Positions 24,401 through 35,710 of a stretch of 64,000 nucleotides of DNA are shown one piece after another (position 1 is the first letter of the stretch; each line of letters starts with the position of its first letter). The DNA is from Augochlora pura. Its lineage: Eukaryota; Arthropoda; Insecta; Hymenoptera; Halictidae. The notes below the pieces were generated by a model. That model was not told the DNA's origin. It ran no database searches and worked only from the letters and a program-made list of their open reading frames with translations. Position numbers and translations under genes: made by a program. Location: positions 4,464,001 to 4,528,000 of the forward strand of contig NC_135775.1 in the NCBI RefSeq assembly GCF_028453695.1. The letters are read 5' to 3'.

Positions 24401-25420
24401 CTAGTACCATAACCTCAAAAATGAAATATTACGAACGACGAGCATTGCATCGCGCACGGAAAATTCTTGCACCGTGTACGCAAAATTCTCGCATCGCGTA
24501 GCATCGTCGCGGACGCAACGAAAGTTTCGCCGAGGAATCGCGATTCGATTCCGCGGAAATAGTCCGCCGATCAAACGACAGGAAAGGGAAGGGTACAGCT
24601 GCCGGTTGGCTCGCGTCCGCATGAAAATGTTAATATCGCTCATTAAGGGCGCGAGAAGCGTTCCTCCTCCGCGGCGGTAGCCGGCTTTTCGTTTTATATG
24701 GAAATCGTTATTATGCATCGGGGCCCCGGCCGTGTTCCGCACGTGCAGCATTATGGTGTTGCCCGGCGATGCAGGCCGCCTGGTATGCGCGGCCAGACCC
24801 CGTTATCCGTTCCGATGGTGAACAACCCGACGCAGCTTCGCCGGGGTGACAGTAAATAACCGGACAATCAGATCGTGAAATCATTTCCTCGATCTTTCGT
24901 TAACGCTTCTGTGATTCTTACCGAGCTTTCGTTCTGTACAATTGCAACGGCGGAATGCGTTTTTACGAGCAGCAGCGCCGATCGGCGAGGGCGACGGCTG
25001 CGGCGGCGGCAGCACCCAGACCGCAGCACCGCGCGGAACGCGTCCACCCAGCGGATCGTTGTTGCGAATCAATCATCGGCCATATCAACCTGGCCCGTTC
25101 ACCGGTTACGCCCGCATGGATTTATATAATTAAGCCGGTCGTCGTGAGACGAAACGTACTGCGCCAGGCTCTCGAAATCGCCGGCAACCGCGGGGAACGG
25201 TTTAATTGCGCGAGTAAGATCTCAACCGAGAGATGATCGCGTGCGTCTTCCGCGCTCTTTGTCACGTTTATTGCCGGGATTCTCCTCTCATCGCTGTTGC
25301 AAAAAGACGCGGTCGCGGCGCTCGCTCGTTTCACGCTTCTCGTGCGACTAATTGCGGTTTAATCGTGATTCGTGGCTTCGAACGTGCGGCTGCAGCTTTT
25401 CCTGCAGCGGAGCGCTGAAT
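21446..25420. other. Non-coding intron 1 sequence
   Basis: GC-rich blocks (21,770-22,600; 23,080-23,690; 24,440-25,420) alternate with AT-rich blocks (21,450-21,640; 22,600-23,000; 23,690-24,430). A lone AAAGGGTTAA near 23,040-23,049 looks like one end of a TTAA element whose other end I could not identify. No exon recognised. Confidence 0.45.
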
Positions 25421-25434
25421 CGTTCGTGAATAAC

Positions 25435-25625
25435 ACTTTCTATGATTTTGGTATGGTGGTTTCAATGATTTTAAGATACGTTTTTAATAATTATAGAACA
25501 ATATGTTGAATGATTTTAAGATACGTTTTTAATAATTATAGAACAATATGTTGAATGATTTTAGAATAACACTTTCAATAATTTTAGAATAATACTTTTA
25601 AGGATTTTAGAATAATATGTTCTCT
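25435..25625. repeat. Tandem repeat including an almost perfect 51-bp duplication
   Basis: AATGATTTTAAGATACGTTT followed by TTAATAATTATAGAACAATA is present twice in a row without visible difference. Shorter ATTTTAGAATAA units follow. Confidence 0.9.
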
Positions 25626-26802
25626 CAATTTGAATTATAACAAAATTCGTACTATTTATATTTTTAATGAAAGGTAGCACAACTGCAACATTAAAAAATG
25701 TATCATAATTTCACTATTAACCGTGAATTACTTAAAAATTTAGAATTTAGGATTACTTAAACTCTCATATTAATTAGAAAGATTAATTTAAATTAAGCTT
25801 GTAAAAATGTTTTCACATAAAGGAAATTAAATCTGAAAAAGCATAAAAATCTTTGTGTTATAACACGTGTTATAACTGTGTCTCTTTAAAAATATACGAA
25901 CATAGCAATACGTAATCTTTATACAAAATAAAAATTTCAATTGAATTAAAGAAAAGATAAATAAGAAAATCTTCCTAAAAAATCGACAATAACGTAGCAA
26001 CATTCAGAAATTCTTCTATCTCGATTACTCTATCCTCTTTAACCCATCCCTGCCATAATTTCCCAAAACCCCCGATCTACTAACACCAAAAACATCCTCG
26101 CCCACATCTACCAAAATTATGCCAATTTTCTACCCAGATTAAAAGAAATCACGCTTGCGCTCGGCCGAACAAAATCCGCGAGGTTACGTAAAAATTTCGT
26201 TAAACAAAAGGAAAGGAAAACAGAGAAAAAGGCCGGGTAGAGCAGCAGTTTACGGTTCAATATGTCGCGCACGAACTAATCCCGGAATCGAAATAATCCC
26301 GAAACGGGTAATAAAAGCAACGCCAAAGAATTACTTGGGTGAAAACGGTTTGGCGGGAAGGGCGGCGGCGGCGGCGGCCGCCCAGCGTTTTTTCCCCCGG
26401 TTGTGCGGAAATAATCGAAAAAGTAACGAGAACGCGTTCAGGTAAATACACTTCATGGTTCGGCAGAGCTTTCGATATTGTTTTTCCTTCGAAAAATGGA
26501 AGCCCGGACGAACAGGAAAAAAAAAAAAACTTTCATTCTTCGCAGTCCCCGTTTGTTATTTTACGCGGTGTAGCCGGTCGCCTCCCCCCCGCGATATTTG
26601 CATCGTTCTCCATAATTGCCGTTCGGTTCTCGGCGACCGGCTCGCGGGATTTCGGACGAATCTGGGCGAGCACCTTCGTAGGGAATTTTCTATCGACTGT
26701 ATACTGGACACTGTACCTTGGCAGGGTTGAACTCGCGCGACGAGAAGCGAACGAAAAGCTTTAAGCGGCGTATATATTGTTATATAACACAATAAATCAA
26801 TT
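25626..26802. other. Non-coding intron 1 sequence
   Basis: AT-rich to about 26,150, then GC-richer with a GGC trinucleotide run near 26,362-26,380. No recognisable gene. Confidence 0.45.
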
Positions 26803-27048
26803 TTATCCCTTTATACTCGAAACTATTTTCATTATATTTTAAAAATATATTCTGATCTCCTTTATTTCTATTTGATATAACTTATTGCGATTTGTGCATC
26901 TGAAATCGAGCTCATTAGCAAGTATAGTACTTGTTGTTTTAACAATCTGTAAATATAAACGAGTCTGATGCTATTACAGTTATTTTCAGAAATAGTATAA
27001 CAATTTTTAGTGGCGCCTCAGAGTCGCCACTGGAGTGCAAAGGGTTAA
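26803..27048. mobile_element. TTAA-flanked MITE, family A copy, about 246 bp
   Basis: The left end TTATCCCTTTATACTCGAAA and right end GGAGTGCAAAGGGTTAA are imperfect terminal inverted repeats. The subterminal GTGGCGCCTCAGAGTCGCCAC segment folds on itself as a GTGGCG/CGCCAC hairpin. By eye the element matches the reverse complement of 50922-51169 at both ends. No coding capacity; TTAA ends and CCCTTT start fit piggyBac-type non-autonomous elements. Confidence 0.75.
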
Positions 27049-27099
27049 AATATCGTCTATTGATTTCTTAAAAAAAATAATCCATGCTCAATAATTTAT

Positions 27100-27152
27100 T
27101 ACTAGTTATTTCCATGACGAGTTGGACTCGTCAAAGTACGCTAAGGGGTTAA
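27100..27152. mobile_element. Partial family B TTAA element (one end only)
   Basis: The end GTACGCTAAGGGGTTAA is preceded by GACGAGTTGGACTCGTC, a near-perfect palindrome. Reversed, it aligns with the left end of the element at 28102-28319 (GTACTTT(G/A)ACGAGTC ... CATGGA(A/G)AT). It sits about 50 bases from the right end of the family A element at 26803-27048. The other end was not found. Confidence 0.55.
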
Positions 27153-27159
27153 TAATCAA

Positions 27160-28100
27160 TTTGCCACGAGTGAGTCAACGTTTTTCCATTTTCCACGAGC
27201 GAGTCCGCGTTTTTCCCTTCGTCGCAGCTAGCGCCGTATCAAAATCCCGTAATACCCAAAATACGCGAACTTGAAATCTTTCGGACACAGGCCGAGCAAG
27301 TTGGTATCGGGCTTCCGTCCGAGCGCGCTGAAACTTCGCGGACCCGGGGCCACTTCAAGCTGCGCAGCCCTCTGTATCGTTAGAAACTTTCGTCGCGATA
27401 CCGTCGCGATTTCCTCTATCGGCGCCGGCCGGCGAAAGACGAGGCTCTCCAGGAGCGCGCTCGCTCGCGGTGGCCGCCTTTATGGAGCGAGCCCACTCGA
27501 TTGCTCGCGTTTTAAATAAAAGGGCAAACGATAAGAGTGAAAAATGACTCGCTGGCAAGCTCGAACGCCTCGAGTGGATATACATATCCGGGGAACCGAG
27601 AGAGGCCGCGGACCAAGAACTCCGCCCGCGCTGCCTCCCTTTGTCTCCTTTGTCGGGGGTGCCCTGTACACACGCCGCGCCGCGCCGCGCCGCTGAAAAG
27701 AATCGTCCGCCGCCACGGTGAAAGCGGAATCATGGACGCCTCTCGTAGAAAGAGAATGTGCTCGGCCGAACCGCTTGCAACGCCAGACTCGAAAACTTCT
27801 GCTCGATCGAGGCAACTCTTTCGCACCTATCGCGCCAGTGAACGCTCGATTTAAGTCTGTCGATTTAACTGGCGAGGATCTGTCTGCGATGAATGGATCT
27901 CGCGCGACGTGTCCGACGATTTTTATCGTGAAGCAAGCGATGATAACGGCAAGACTGGATTTAAACTTCGTACGATTAATATTGCAGTATATACTTAAAC
28001 AAAAAGAAGTGTAGCCGAAAAATTTCTCCACGAAATATTTTTATATCAATAATTAAAAAAGCAAAGATCAGAAACCAGTAATTTCGACCGATTTGGTAGC
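27160..28100. other. Non-coding intron 1 sequence, GC-rich
   Basis: Overlapping open frames of up to 183 codons on both strands carry no recognisable domain. A GCCGCGCCGCGCCGCGCCGC run lies near 27,676-27,693. Confidence 0.45.
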
Positions 28101-28101
28101 G

Positions 28102-28319
28102 CTAACCCTTTGCCATACTTTAACGAGTCAGCCATGGAGATTTTTAGTAACAAGCAATTATCATTTACCTATTTGTATTATAATTATTGTTACCCATATT
28201 TAAACATTCAAGCGGATGTAAACGAGGTATAAAATTCCTTTTTCTTCTAAGAAATGAATGCGACCGAAAAAAATTCTACTCATAACAATTGCAAAGAGAA
28301 TGATACGGTAAAGGGTTAA
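28102..28319. mobile_element. TTAA-flanked MITE, family B copy, about 218 bp
   Basis: The left end CTAACCCTTTGCCATACTTT and right end ACGGTAAAGGGTTAA give inverted repeats of about 15 bases with mismatches. The left TTAA is changed to CTAA. Interior AT-rich, no coding. Related by alignment to 16306-16561 and to the end at 27100-27152. Confidence 0.7.
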
Positions 28320-29470
28320 CGACGACTCGTTCGAAGTCACGCGCGGTCATCGCGGCTCCGTATAATCCATTTAAGGAGTTGATCACAATTTGCACGCACC
28401 GGAGACCGGAAGCCGGTTAAAAGAAAGAAATGTTCCGGGTAACGGTGGGCAGAGTCTCGGCCGGAGCGACGAAGAAACGCGGAAAAGGACGGAAACATCA
28501 TTTATCTTCGCGTGGTACCGGGAATATATTATACCGGGGCCTAATTACCGGCGGCTCTGTCCCCATAGCGGCGGCGTCCACTAATTGTAAGTGGTTCTTT
28601 GGGAACAACGAATGTGGAGGACGGGTACCAGGAGACGAATGGGGGAAGGAATGGTAAATAGACGGTGTACTCGGGTCGCCTGTAAGACGATCCTATCATT
28701 CAGTAACGGAGCCCGGGGTACAGAAATTCCATGATCGTGACGCTCATGCTATATCGTCATTGTCCCATCGTCGATCATGATCCACGGGGTACAAGCGGGG
28801 CCTGCGAACCTTACCAACCTCCGTACAACTGCTTTGCGAGAAACAAATATTCGACGCACAGCATTCCTGATCGAGGTAGCTGTACCTTTAGCGGAACATT
28901 CGAAACGAAAGTTTTTTTTCCTCCGCGTCGGATCATTTTACCGATCATTTACTTTTACCGTTGCAAATAAACACTCAATCACGGAGCGCCGCGGTACAAC
29001 CGCTCGGAATTTTGTTTCAACGTAACGAGACACCGTTCGGTTTTCCGATCGTGTTTTCGTGTATTACCTCTCTATGGGCCCGTGTAACTTTCGTGTAATG
29101 TTTTTTAAATGATTTTAGATTTTTTAAAGGTGACGTATACGTCTTGATTATAGAAGGTGGAGAGAACTAATGATAACATTGATGACGAGTAATAGCAGCG
29201 TTAATAGATAGATATTTAACCACTTAGCTGAGTCGATATATTCAGAAGATAAGTCGATCTATAAGTCCAAGATTATTCGTGTAAAAAAAAACAAAAAGAA
29301 AGTAACTATACTATCGTACTATAATTCATTTTACGCTGATAGTATGGGAAGCGACAACGGTGAAAAGGCGACGCTATTCTCGCGGCGCATTGATACAGGA
29401 AGCTCCTGTCATGAAATTATCAAACCGTAACGTTGTCCGTCTCGTTGGAGAACAGGACTACGATTCACGA
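28320..29470. other. Non-coding intron 1 sequence
   Basis: GC-rich to about 29,060, AT-richer after. No gene recognised. Confidence 0.45.
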
Positions 29471-29477
29471 TCTCCGA

Positions 29478-29545
29478 TATCTTCTCTCTCTCTCTCTCTC
29501 TGTTTTTCTCTGCTTCTCTTTTTGTTTCTCTTAGCTCGGTTTTCC
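29478..29545. repeat. (CT)n microsatellite and T/C-rich tail
   Basis: About ten CT dinucleotides followed by pyrimidine-rich sequence. Confidence 0.85.
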
Positions 29546-29679
29546 TTCCACTGTTTCTTGCCACTTTTCTTGCCGCCAACCTCTTTTATCTTGTACACGG
29601 GGATACCGCGTAGCCAAGTAAGCTTGACACGATCGATTTTACAGTGCACGCCCAATTTGACGTAATTATCGGAGAAAGA

Positions 29680-30160
29680 GACAGATAGAGGAGAGTAGGG
29701 GAGAGCGAAAAGAGAAGAGAGAAAAGAGAAGAGAGAGAAGAGCGAAAGAAAAGTAGAGCGAGATAAGAGAAGAGCGAGAGAAAAATGATGATAGAAAAGA
29801 AGAGCAAGGGAATAAGAATGGGAGAGAAGAAGAGCAAGGGAAGAAGAATGAGAGAGAAGAAGAGCAAGGGAAGAAGAGTGAGGAAAAAGAAGAGGGAGAG
29901 AAGAAGAACGAGAGTAAAGAACAGCGAGAGTAGAAGAACGAGAGAAAAGAAGAGCCAGAGAAGAAGAACGAGAGAAGGAGAGCAAAAAAAGAAGGAAGAG
30001 AGAGAAAAGAAAAGCGAGAGAAGAACAGCCAGAGAAGAGCGAAAGAAGAAGAGCGAAAGCAGAACAGCGAGGGAAGAAGAGAGACAGACCAAAGTAGAAG
30101 TGTAGAGAGAGAGAGAGAGAGAGGGAGGGGGGAGTGGAAAGAGAGAGAAGGTGTAAAGAG
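29680..30160. repeat. Very long polypurine minisatellite, about 480 bp
   Basis: The plus strand is nearly all purine. Units of about 30 bases such as GAAGAAGAGCAAGGGAAGAA repeat with variants (GAGTAAAGAACAGCGAGAG, AACGAGAGAAAAGAAGAG), ending in (GA)n near 30,106-30,124. The Lys/Arg-rich and Leu/Ser-rich open frames on the two strands are by-products. Confidence 0.9.
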
Positions 30161-30715
30161 TGGGGACCCAGGCAGAGGTGTTGTTAAAAGAAGCAAAGAG
30201 TACTTTGCAGACGTCAAGCTGTCAGGAGCAGGTATACCTGCACGTCAACTCGATAACTCGAGAAGTTTGCGGTAAATGATCGGCCAAGGTGCCTCGAATA
30301 TTTTGCATGTTCGCTGCCTCACCTATTTCCCCACTATACTTCAACCTGACCGCTACGGGCTTTCTTCACCTCCTTCTTTCTTTTCGTTTTTTCCTTCAAT
30401 CTCGGCGATCATCGCCGCTGCACGTGCTTCGAGAATCAATTTTTCTGACATCTTCTCTCTCGACGGATCGTCGCCGTCGCGTCGTCTACGCCCGGCTACC
30501 GCCATTGCGGTGACGCGGCTACGGCGTCGGAGAGTGCATCGCGTATCCGGATCCAGTGTCCAAGTTCCAACGATTATCGAACCATGCTATTCTATACCGA
30601 TCACAGCATTTCTCGAAGATGGGAGAAGACTTTATTAGATTGTGATATAGAGAAATTGTATTTGAAAATGTTTTTCATATGCGAAGATGAGAAGGTTGGA
30701 AGATAGTGTTATTTT

Positions 30716-30880
30716 GTTTTTTATTTTGAATTTATTTCGATTTTATTTTGATTTTATTTCGATTTTATCTCGATTTTGTTTCGATTTTATTTTGATTTTA
30801 TTTTGATTTTATTCTGATTTTATCTCGATTTTATTTTGATTTTATTTCGATTTTGCTTTGATTTTATTTCAATTTTATTC
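30716..30880. repeat. Tandem repeat of TTTTATTTCGA/TTTTATTTTGA, about 11-bp unit
   Basis: Fourteen or so units of ATTTTATTTCG or ATTTTATTTTG, nearly free of other sequence. Confidence 0.9.
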
Positions 30881-32910
30881 ATGTCTATCATCGCAAAATT
30901 AAAAAACGCTGTACATAAAATCTAAAGGCTTATAACAATCTTTCCAACGTTGTAAAAGTTATCGAAGTAGTCAACACCTTAAAAATCACTCGCACTATTT
31001 TCCGAAAATTTCGAGCCGTCGGCGTTGCAAATCTCTCAGACAAAAAAACGTGAAAGAACAGAGCGGGTTTTAATTAAACGGCATTAACGCGTACGGAAAT
31101 ATTATTCGAGAGTGAGGCGACTGCGCCCGGCAGAGGCGAATTGACATCAAACAATGCCGGCGGGCACGAACTAGTTCCGGTTCGGCCGCGATATTTTCCA
31201 AAACACGCGCGAAACGAACGGGTATGAATAAAGCGAGCGAGTTGATCGTTTGTTGATCCGATTCCGCTTGTGTTTTCGTAACCGTGACCCGGCGCGGTCG
31301 TTCCGCGCGCCCGAAAACTTCGCGAATTTCTGTCGCTCGGGAAAGTGAACGCAACTTTTTGAATAATTCCGTTCCTTGCGGGACGCGCTGCGTCTTAGAG
31401 CGCCTTACAAACGGTGAAAGAAAGAGATGGAGAGAGAAATAGAGATAGAAAAAGACAGAGACAGAGGTAAAAAGAGAAAGAGAGAGAGAGAGAGGAGATG
31501 ACGATAGAACTCATGGGGCAGGAGCAGCGGAAATTGGGTTCCATGGTTGCAAAAGTGCGCGCCCCCGCCCCTTTTTCGCCGATTGTTTAAATTCAATTCC
31601 GAACTCGGTCGTGTCGACGTCGACGGAAACTTGCTGCAGACAGCGATATTACGTATTTCGAGGGCGCGGTGAAATTTTCTTGACTCGCCGCGGACGAATA
31701 ATGTAGCGGCGTAATAAGTGCCGGGATCGAGTGGCTCTCCGGAACAATGCGGCGGACCCCCGGAGTGCTGCGGGCGGAAACCAGACCGAAACCGTGTGCG
31801 AAAATAGCGGAATCGTAACGAGAACGACGCCGCGTCTTCGGGATCCTCCCGAAGCACTTCCGAAGCAGAAACAACAATCGTAAGCAGGCATTGCGAGCAG
31901 CTTACGGTCTTAACGACTAATCGATCGTATCGCGAATTAGATAAAAGGGCCGTGAATTTCTGCACGAGTTTGCTGATACCCTTGTCGGTTCTACTGTGTC
32001 GCGGCGTTTTAATTGTTTGATAGAATACGGGAGACCGTGGTTATACGTCGTTCAAGGTTTGAAAATTCGTCGTAATGATTTTTATAAATAAATAATTTCT
32101 CGACGCGCATTTTTTAATATTTGATTTGATTTCGTGCACTGTATTTTCGATTTTTGACAGATTGTCGATATGCAAAATAAAAATCTAGTCATTATATAAA
32201 ACACCAATTACATAAAGAATGTATTTAATCTTTTTACAGTGATTTTGCAATATTCTTAAATATTTTAAAATTATTCTCGTGCCTTCGATGCCCCCTTTTT
32301 CTTTTACCCATTTCTGCTATAAATACAGAAAATCCGTAATATAATTGTAATTTCGTAACCACACGTCACATGACAACGTACCAGGACTCATTTTAAAGCT
32401 CGAAGCTTCTACTCATGCTATACATAGTTCATTTTACCTGTAACATGGTTTCGCATAATGTAACAGGTGGGAAACCAAAGACATTCTCTTACTAGAAAAT
32501 GTCGCGAATTAAACTTGTCAGGAATACGCTTGAAAATTTTTGTTCACGACTGATTCTAACGCAGATTTCAAGATCAAAGTCTCCCCTTTACAACGGTAAC
32601 TCAAACTTTGATGCAGGATTTTTTTCAGTCACTTTACCGAGCTTCGAATGGAAGGTGTACTTTACGGTAACACAAGCTGCGCGCGAGGGCTCTACACGAC
32701 CGAACTTGGCCCCCGATTCTGTTTCATAAAACGACTAAAAACAGTCGCACGCCAAGTTTTGAGAGGTTATTGTAAAGAGGAAGCTTCGATCTTTAGATCC
32801 GTGGTCGATTTATTCGTGAAACGGATTTTTTAACGATTCTGGAGACGTTTAAGTTCGTAATATTTCTGAGTAATTCTACATTCGCGTTGGAAAGTGTAAT
32901 TAACGTGTAG
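30881..32910. other. Non-coding intron 1 sequence with a GA-rich patch at 31,420-31,498
   Basis: GC-rich 31,010-31,960 and AT-rich elsewhere. The GA patch (AGAGATAGAAAAAGACAGAG and (GA)n) creates Ser/Leu-rich frames on the minus strand. No gene recognised. Confidence 0.5.
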
Positions 32911-33252
32911 TTATATATTTTTATTTCACGTAAAAATTTGAAATAAAAATTTCTAAGTATGTCTAAAATTTTCTATGTTCTTGTGTTTATAGTTAGATAT
33001 TTATATATGATTTTTATTAACATTTATATATCGCTCTTCTGTGCTAAAAATCCCAATTATATCAGACCGTCCAATAATTATTAATATATTTTTATTTGAC
33101 ATGCCAATTTGAAATAAAAATTTTTAACTATATCTAAAATTTTGTATATTCTTGTCTTTATGGTTAGACATTTTTATATGATTTTTATTAACAATAATAT
33201 ATTGCTCTTCCGCGCTCAAAACCGCAATTGTATCAGACCACTCGACAATTTC
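32911..33252. repeat. Tandem duplication, about 171-bp unit, 2 diverged copies
   Basis: Both halves contain, in order, AATTTGAAATAAAAATTT, TCTAAAATTTT, ATTCTTGT or GTTCTTGT, GATTTTTATTAACA, GCTCTTC and TATCAGACC, offset by about 170 bases. Confidence 0.85.
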
Positions 33253-33433
33253 CTCCATTGCGTATTACGGACGCTCGACCGAGACCGGCCGACTTCATCC
33301 GACCCCTGACTACTTCGTACCGTCTGACAATTTCGGACCATCCGAACATTCGCGTGTTGAGGCCGCCCGAGGGCATCCGACAAATTTCGGACCGGAACGG
33401 TTCCTATATGTTACGTACACCGCCGGAGACCAC

Positions 33434-33435
<2 letters not shown>

Positions 33436-33484
<49 letters not shown>
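33436..33484. repeat. (GA)n microsatellite, longest in the window
   Basis: About 24 uninterrupted AG dinucleotides. Confidence 0.97.
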
Positions 33485-33485
<1 letters not shown>

Positions 33486-33489
33486 CCGT

Positions 33490-35425
33490 CCGAGTTTTTC
33501 TCGTGCGCGTCCAAGTCCCCGATAAACTCGGCCAACCTGGCAACGCTTCTGCCGCTCGCGAACAACGGAAGTATTTATGACAACGGCCGCGAAGCCTCTT
33601 ATAATAGTCATTATAAGTTTCTGAACCAGCGGAAACGACGCCAAGCGTTTCGAAAATAAAACAACGAGGAGAGAGCTGTTCGCATCCACGGCTGCAAATC
33701 ACACCCGGTAATGAGATTTAATTAAAGACAAATTGTTGGATGATATGTTAATTTCTTTTTCACCTCGTGGCTGAATGACGACACGCGACGTGACCGTTCT
33801 CTCTGCGTTGCGATCTAAGCAACGTAATTACGCGAAGATTATTGTCGATGAGATAAATTGTACGTGTGCGTTTACAGCTTCGCGGCTTTTATACGGTCGT
33901 TTTATGTTTCGTTGTAGGTTGTTGATGGTAAAGAGCTACGTGTCACGTTTGTCGGAATATAATTATAATATCTATAGTGATAATGTAACACCTTCGAATC
34001 AGGGGAGATTTGTTAAAGTTCTCGCAAAATTCCCTTTGACCGTGATATTTAAATTTTTTGCTTTGAACTATACTCACTTTGAAAATAACAGATCTCAAAG
34101 AAAAAATAAATTGAAAGAAAATGGTTCAATTTTTGTTAAAGTTTCGATGATTTTAAAACATTCTATTTACACTACTTTATATTATAATCCACTTTACTAT
34201 TAAAATTATTATTTATATATATTTATAATTATATTCATTTATATATAAAATCACAATTTCCTGTCACTTCGTCAATGGCAAGTTATTCATTCTACACTTA
34301 ATTACGAATGAAAACAATATTAAACATATATTTAAAAACGACTAGACAACATTACAAACGCGTTTAAAAACGCCAACACAATTTTCTCAAACAAATCTCC
34401 GCGCCATTCGACACAGTAAAGTTGTTCTTCTCAACAAATATCGAGAGCGGATAATTTGATCTCGCAGCTTAATTTTCGTTGAAAATAAAATTGCCTTTAA
34501 AACAGAAAGTCGGCGATCGACGTGCCGGCTGATTCGATCGACAGACTCGCGGCGCTTGATAGAAACACTCCCCGATGCTCTGTTAAACAAAAGGCAAGTT
34601 CCCCGTTCGACAGACGAACATAACCTCGAACAATAACGGATGGTAATCTTCGCCGGTTCTCTGCCGGTGGAGTAGCACCGTTTTTCTATAGATGTTCCAA
34701 CTTATTTACCATGTAATTAATGCTCACGAGTCGGCCGGCCACGAACGCATAGTTTATATTAATTACACCCCGGAAGATTCAATTAGTGCATTTCTCATTA
34801 CACTTACTTATACCGGGTATCCATTATTCATGAGGAACCGCGGCGCGGCGGTCGAGTTGCCCTGACAATGCACGTGATCGTTACAGTGTATTGTTCCAAG
34901 CGGAGATTTTCGTACATGGGCATTTGATAAAAATGCATCTGGAGCAGCGACAGGCGCAAGGTTGCCACCGCTAATGAAAATCTGCTCTCTCTCTCTCTCT
35001 TTCTATCTTTCTCTTTCTTTCCGCGTGGCTTCGTTGTTAATGCCGCCGGAAATTTCGCGGCGCTCGTTATACCCGGCAATCATTAACACATTGAATGCTG
35101 ATCGCGCGGCCTATCCCCCTTGTCCCATCCTTGGCGCCGTTCTATCCAATAAAATCTTTAAGCGGCACGGACCTCACAGGCGTCGCAGTGAGCATCGCCC
35201 CTGTTGTCGAAGGACTCTGCCGGACCGCCATGGAGAATCGACACTGATAATGCTCGTATCGTAATTGAACCGCTAATCGAATTCCTCATATTCGTTCTTC
35301 GATAAAATATTCATGCAAAGTGTCTGTCGTATTGCGGATAAATGGTATCCAAGATGGCCGCCGTCGCTGGGCGAAGGCATCTGACTTTTAGAACAGCTTC
35401 TATTTTTGGGGATTATTTTTAGAGA
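33490..35425. other. Non-coding intron 1 sequence
   Basis: 33,720-34,420 is AT-rich, with GC-richer flanks. A CT-rich patch lies at 34,982-35,020. No gene recognised. Confidence 0.45.
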
Positions 35426-35710
35426 TTAACCCTAAGAGTACGGAGTCTATTTTATAATAAAAGATGGAGTGGGGTCAGTAAAGACCCCTACACAAGAATT
35501 GTTTCGTTTCGTTTATAAGTTGGCATATTAATATTATAAAGAAGGTTAGTAAATTAAAAAACAATTATTTAATTTACTGAGTCAAATTAAGTCAAACTCA
35601 ATTTTACATTTTTCAACAATATTTACGAAATTATTTACGAAGTTGTTAGAGAAAAACTAATCTTGGGGGACCTAAGGTCCTCCACTTAAAATTAACCCTC
35701 TAAGGGTTGA
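35426..35710. mobile_element. TTAA-type MITE, family D, about 285 bp
   Basis: The left end is TTAACCCTAAGAG; the right end is CTCTAAGGGTTGA (TTAA changed to TTGA). Both ends carry a subterminal hairpin: GGGGTCAGTAAAGACCCC on the left and GGGGGACCTAAGGTCCTCC on the right. The interior is AT-rich with no coding capacity. Different in sequence from families A and B. Confidence 0.7.

Noticed and set aside
29458..30217. Long Leu/Ser/Phe-rich minus-strand frames resembling membrane proteins
   Set aside because: They are translations of the purine minisatellite in three frames; any frame of this repeat looks hydrophobic.
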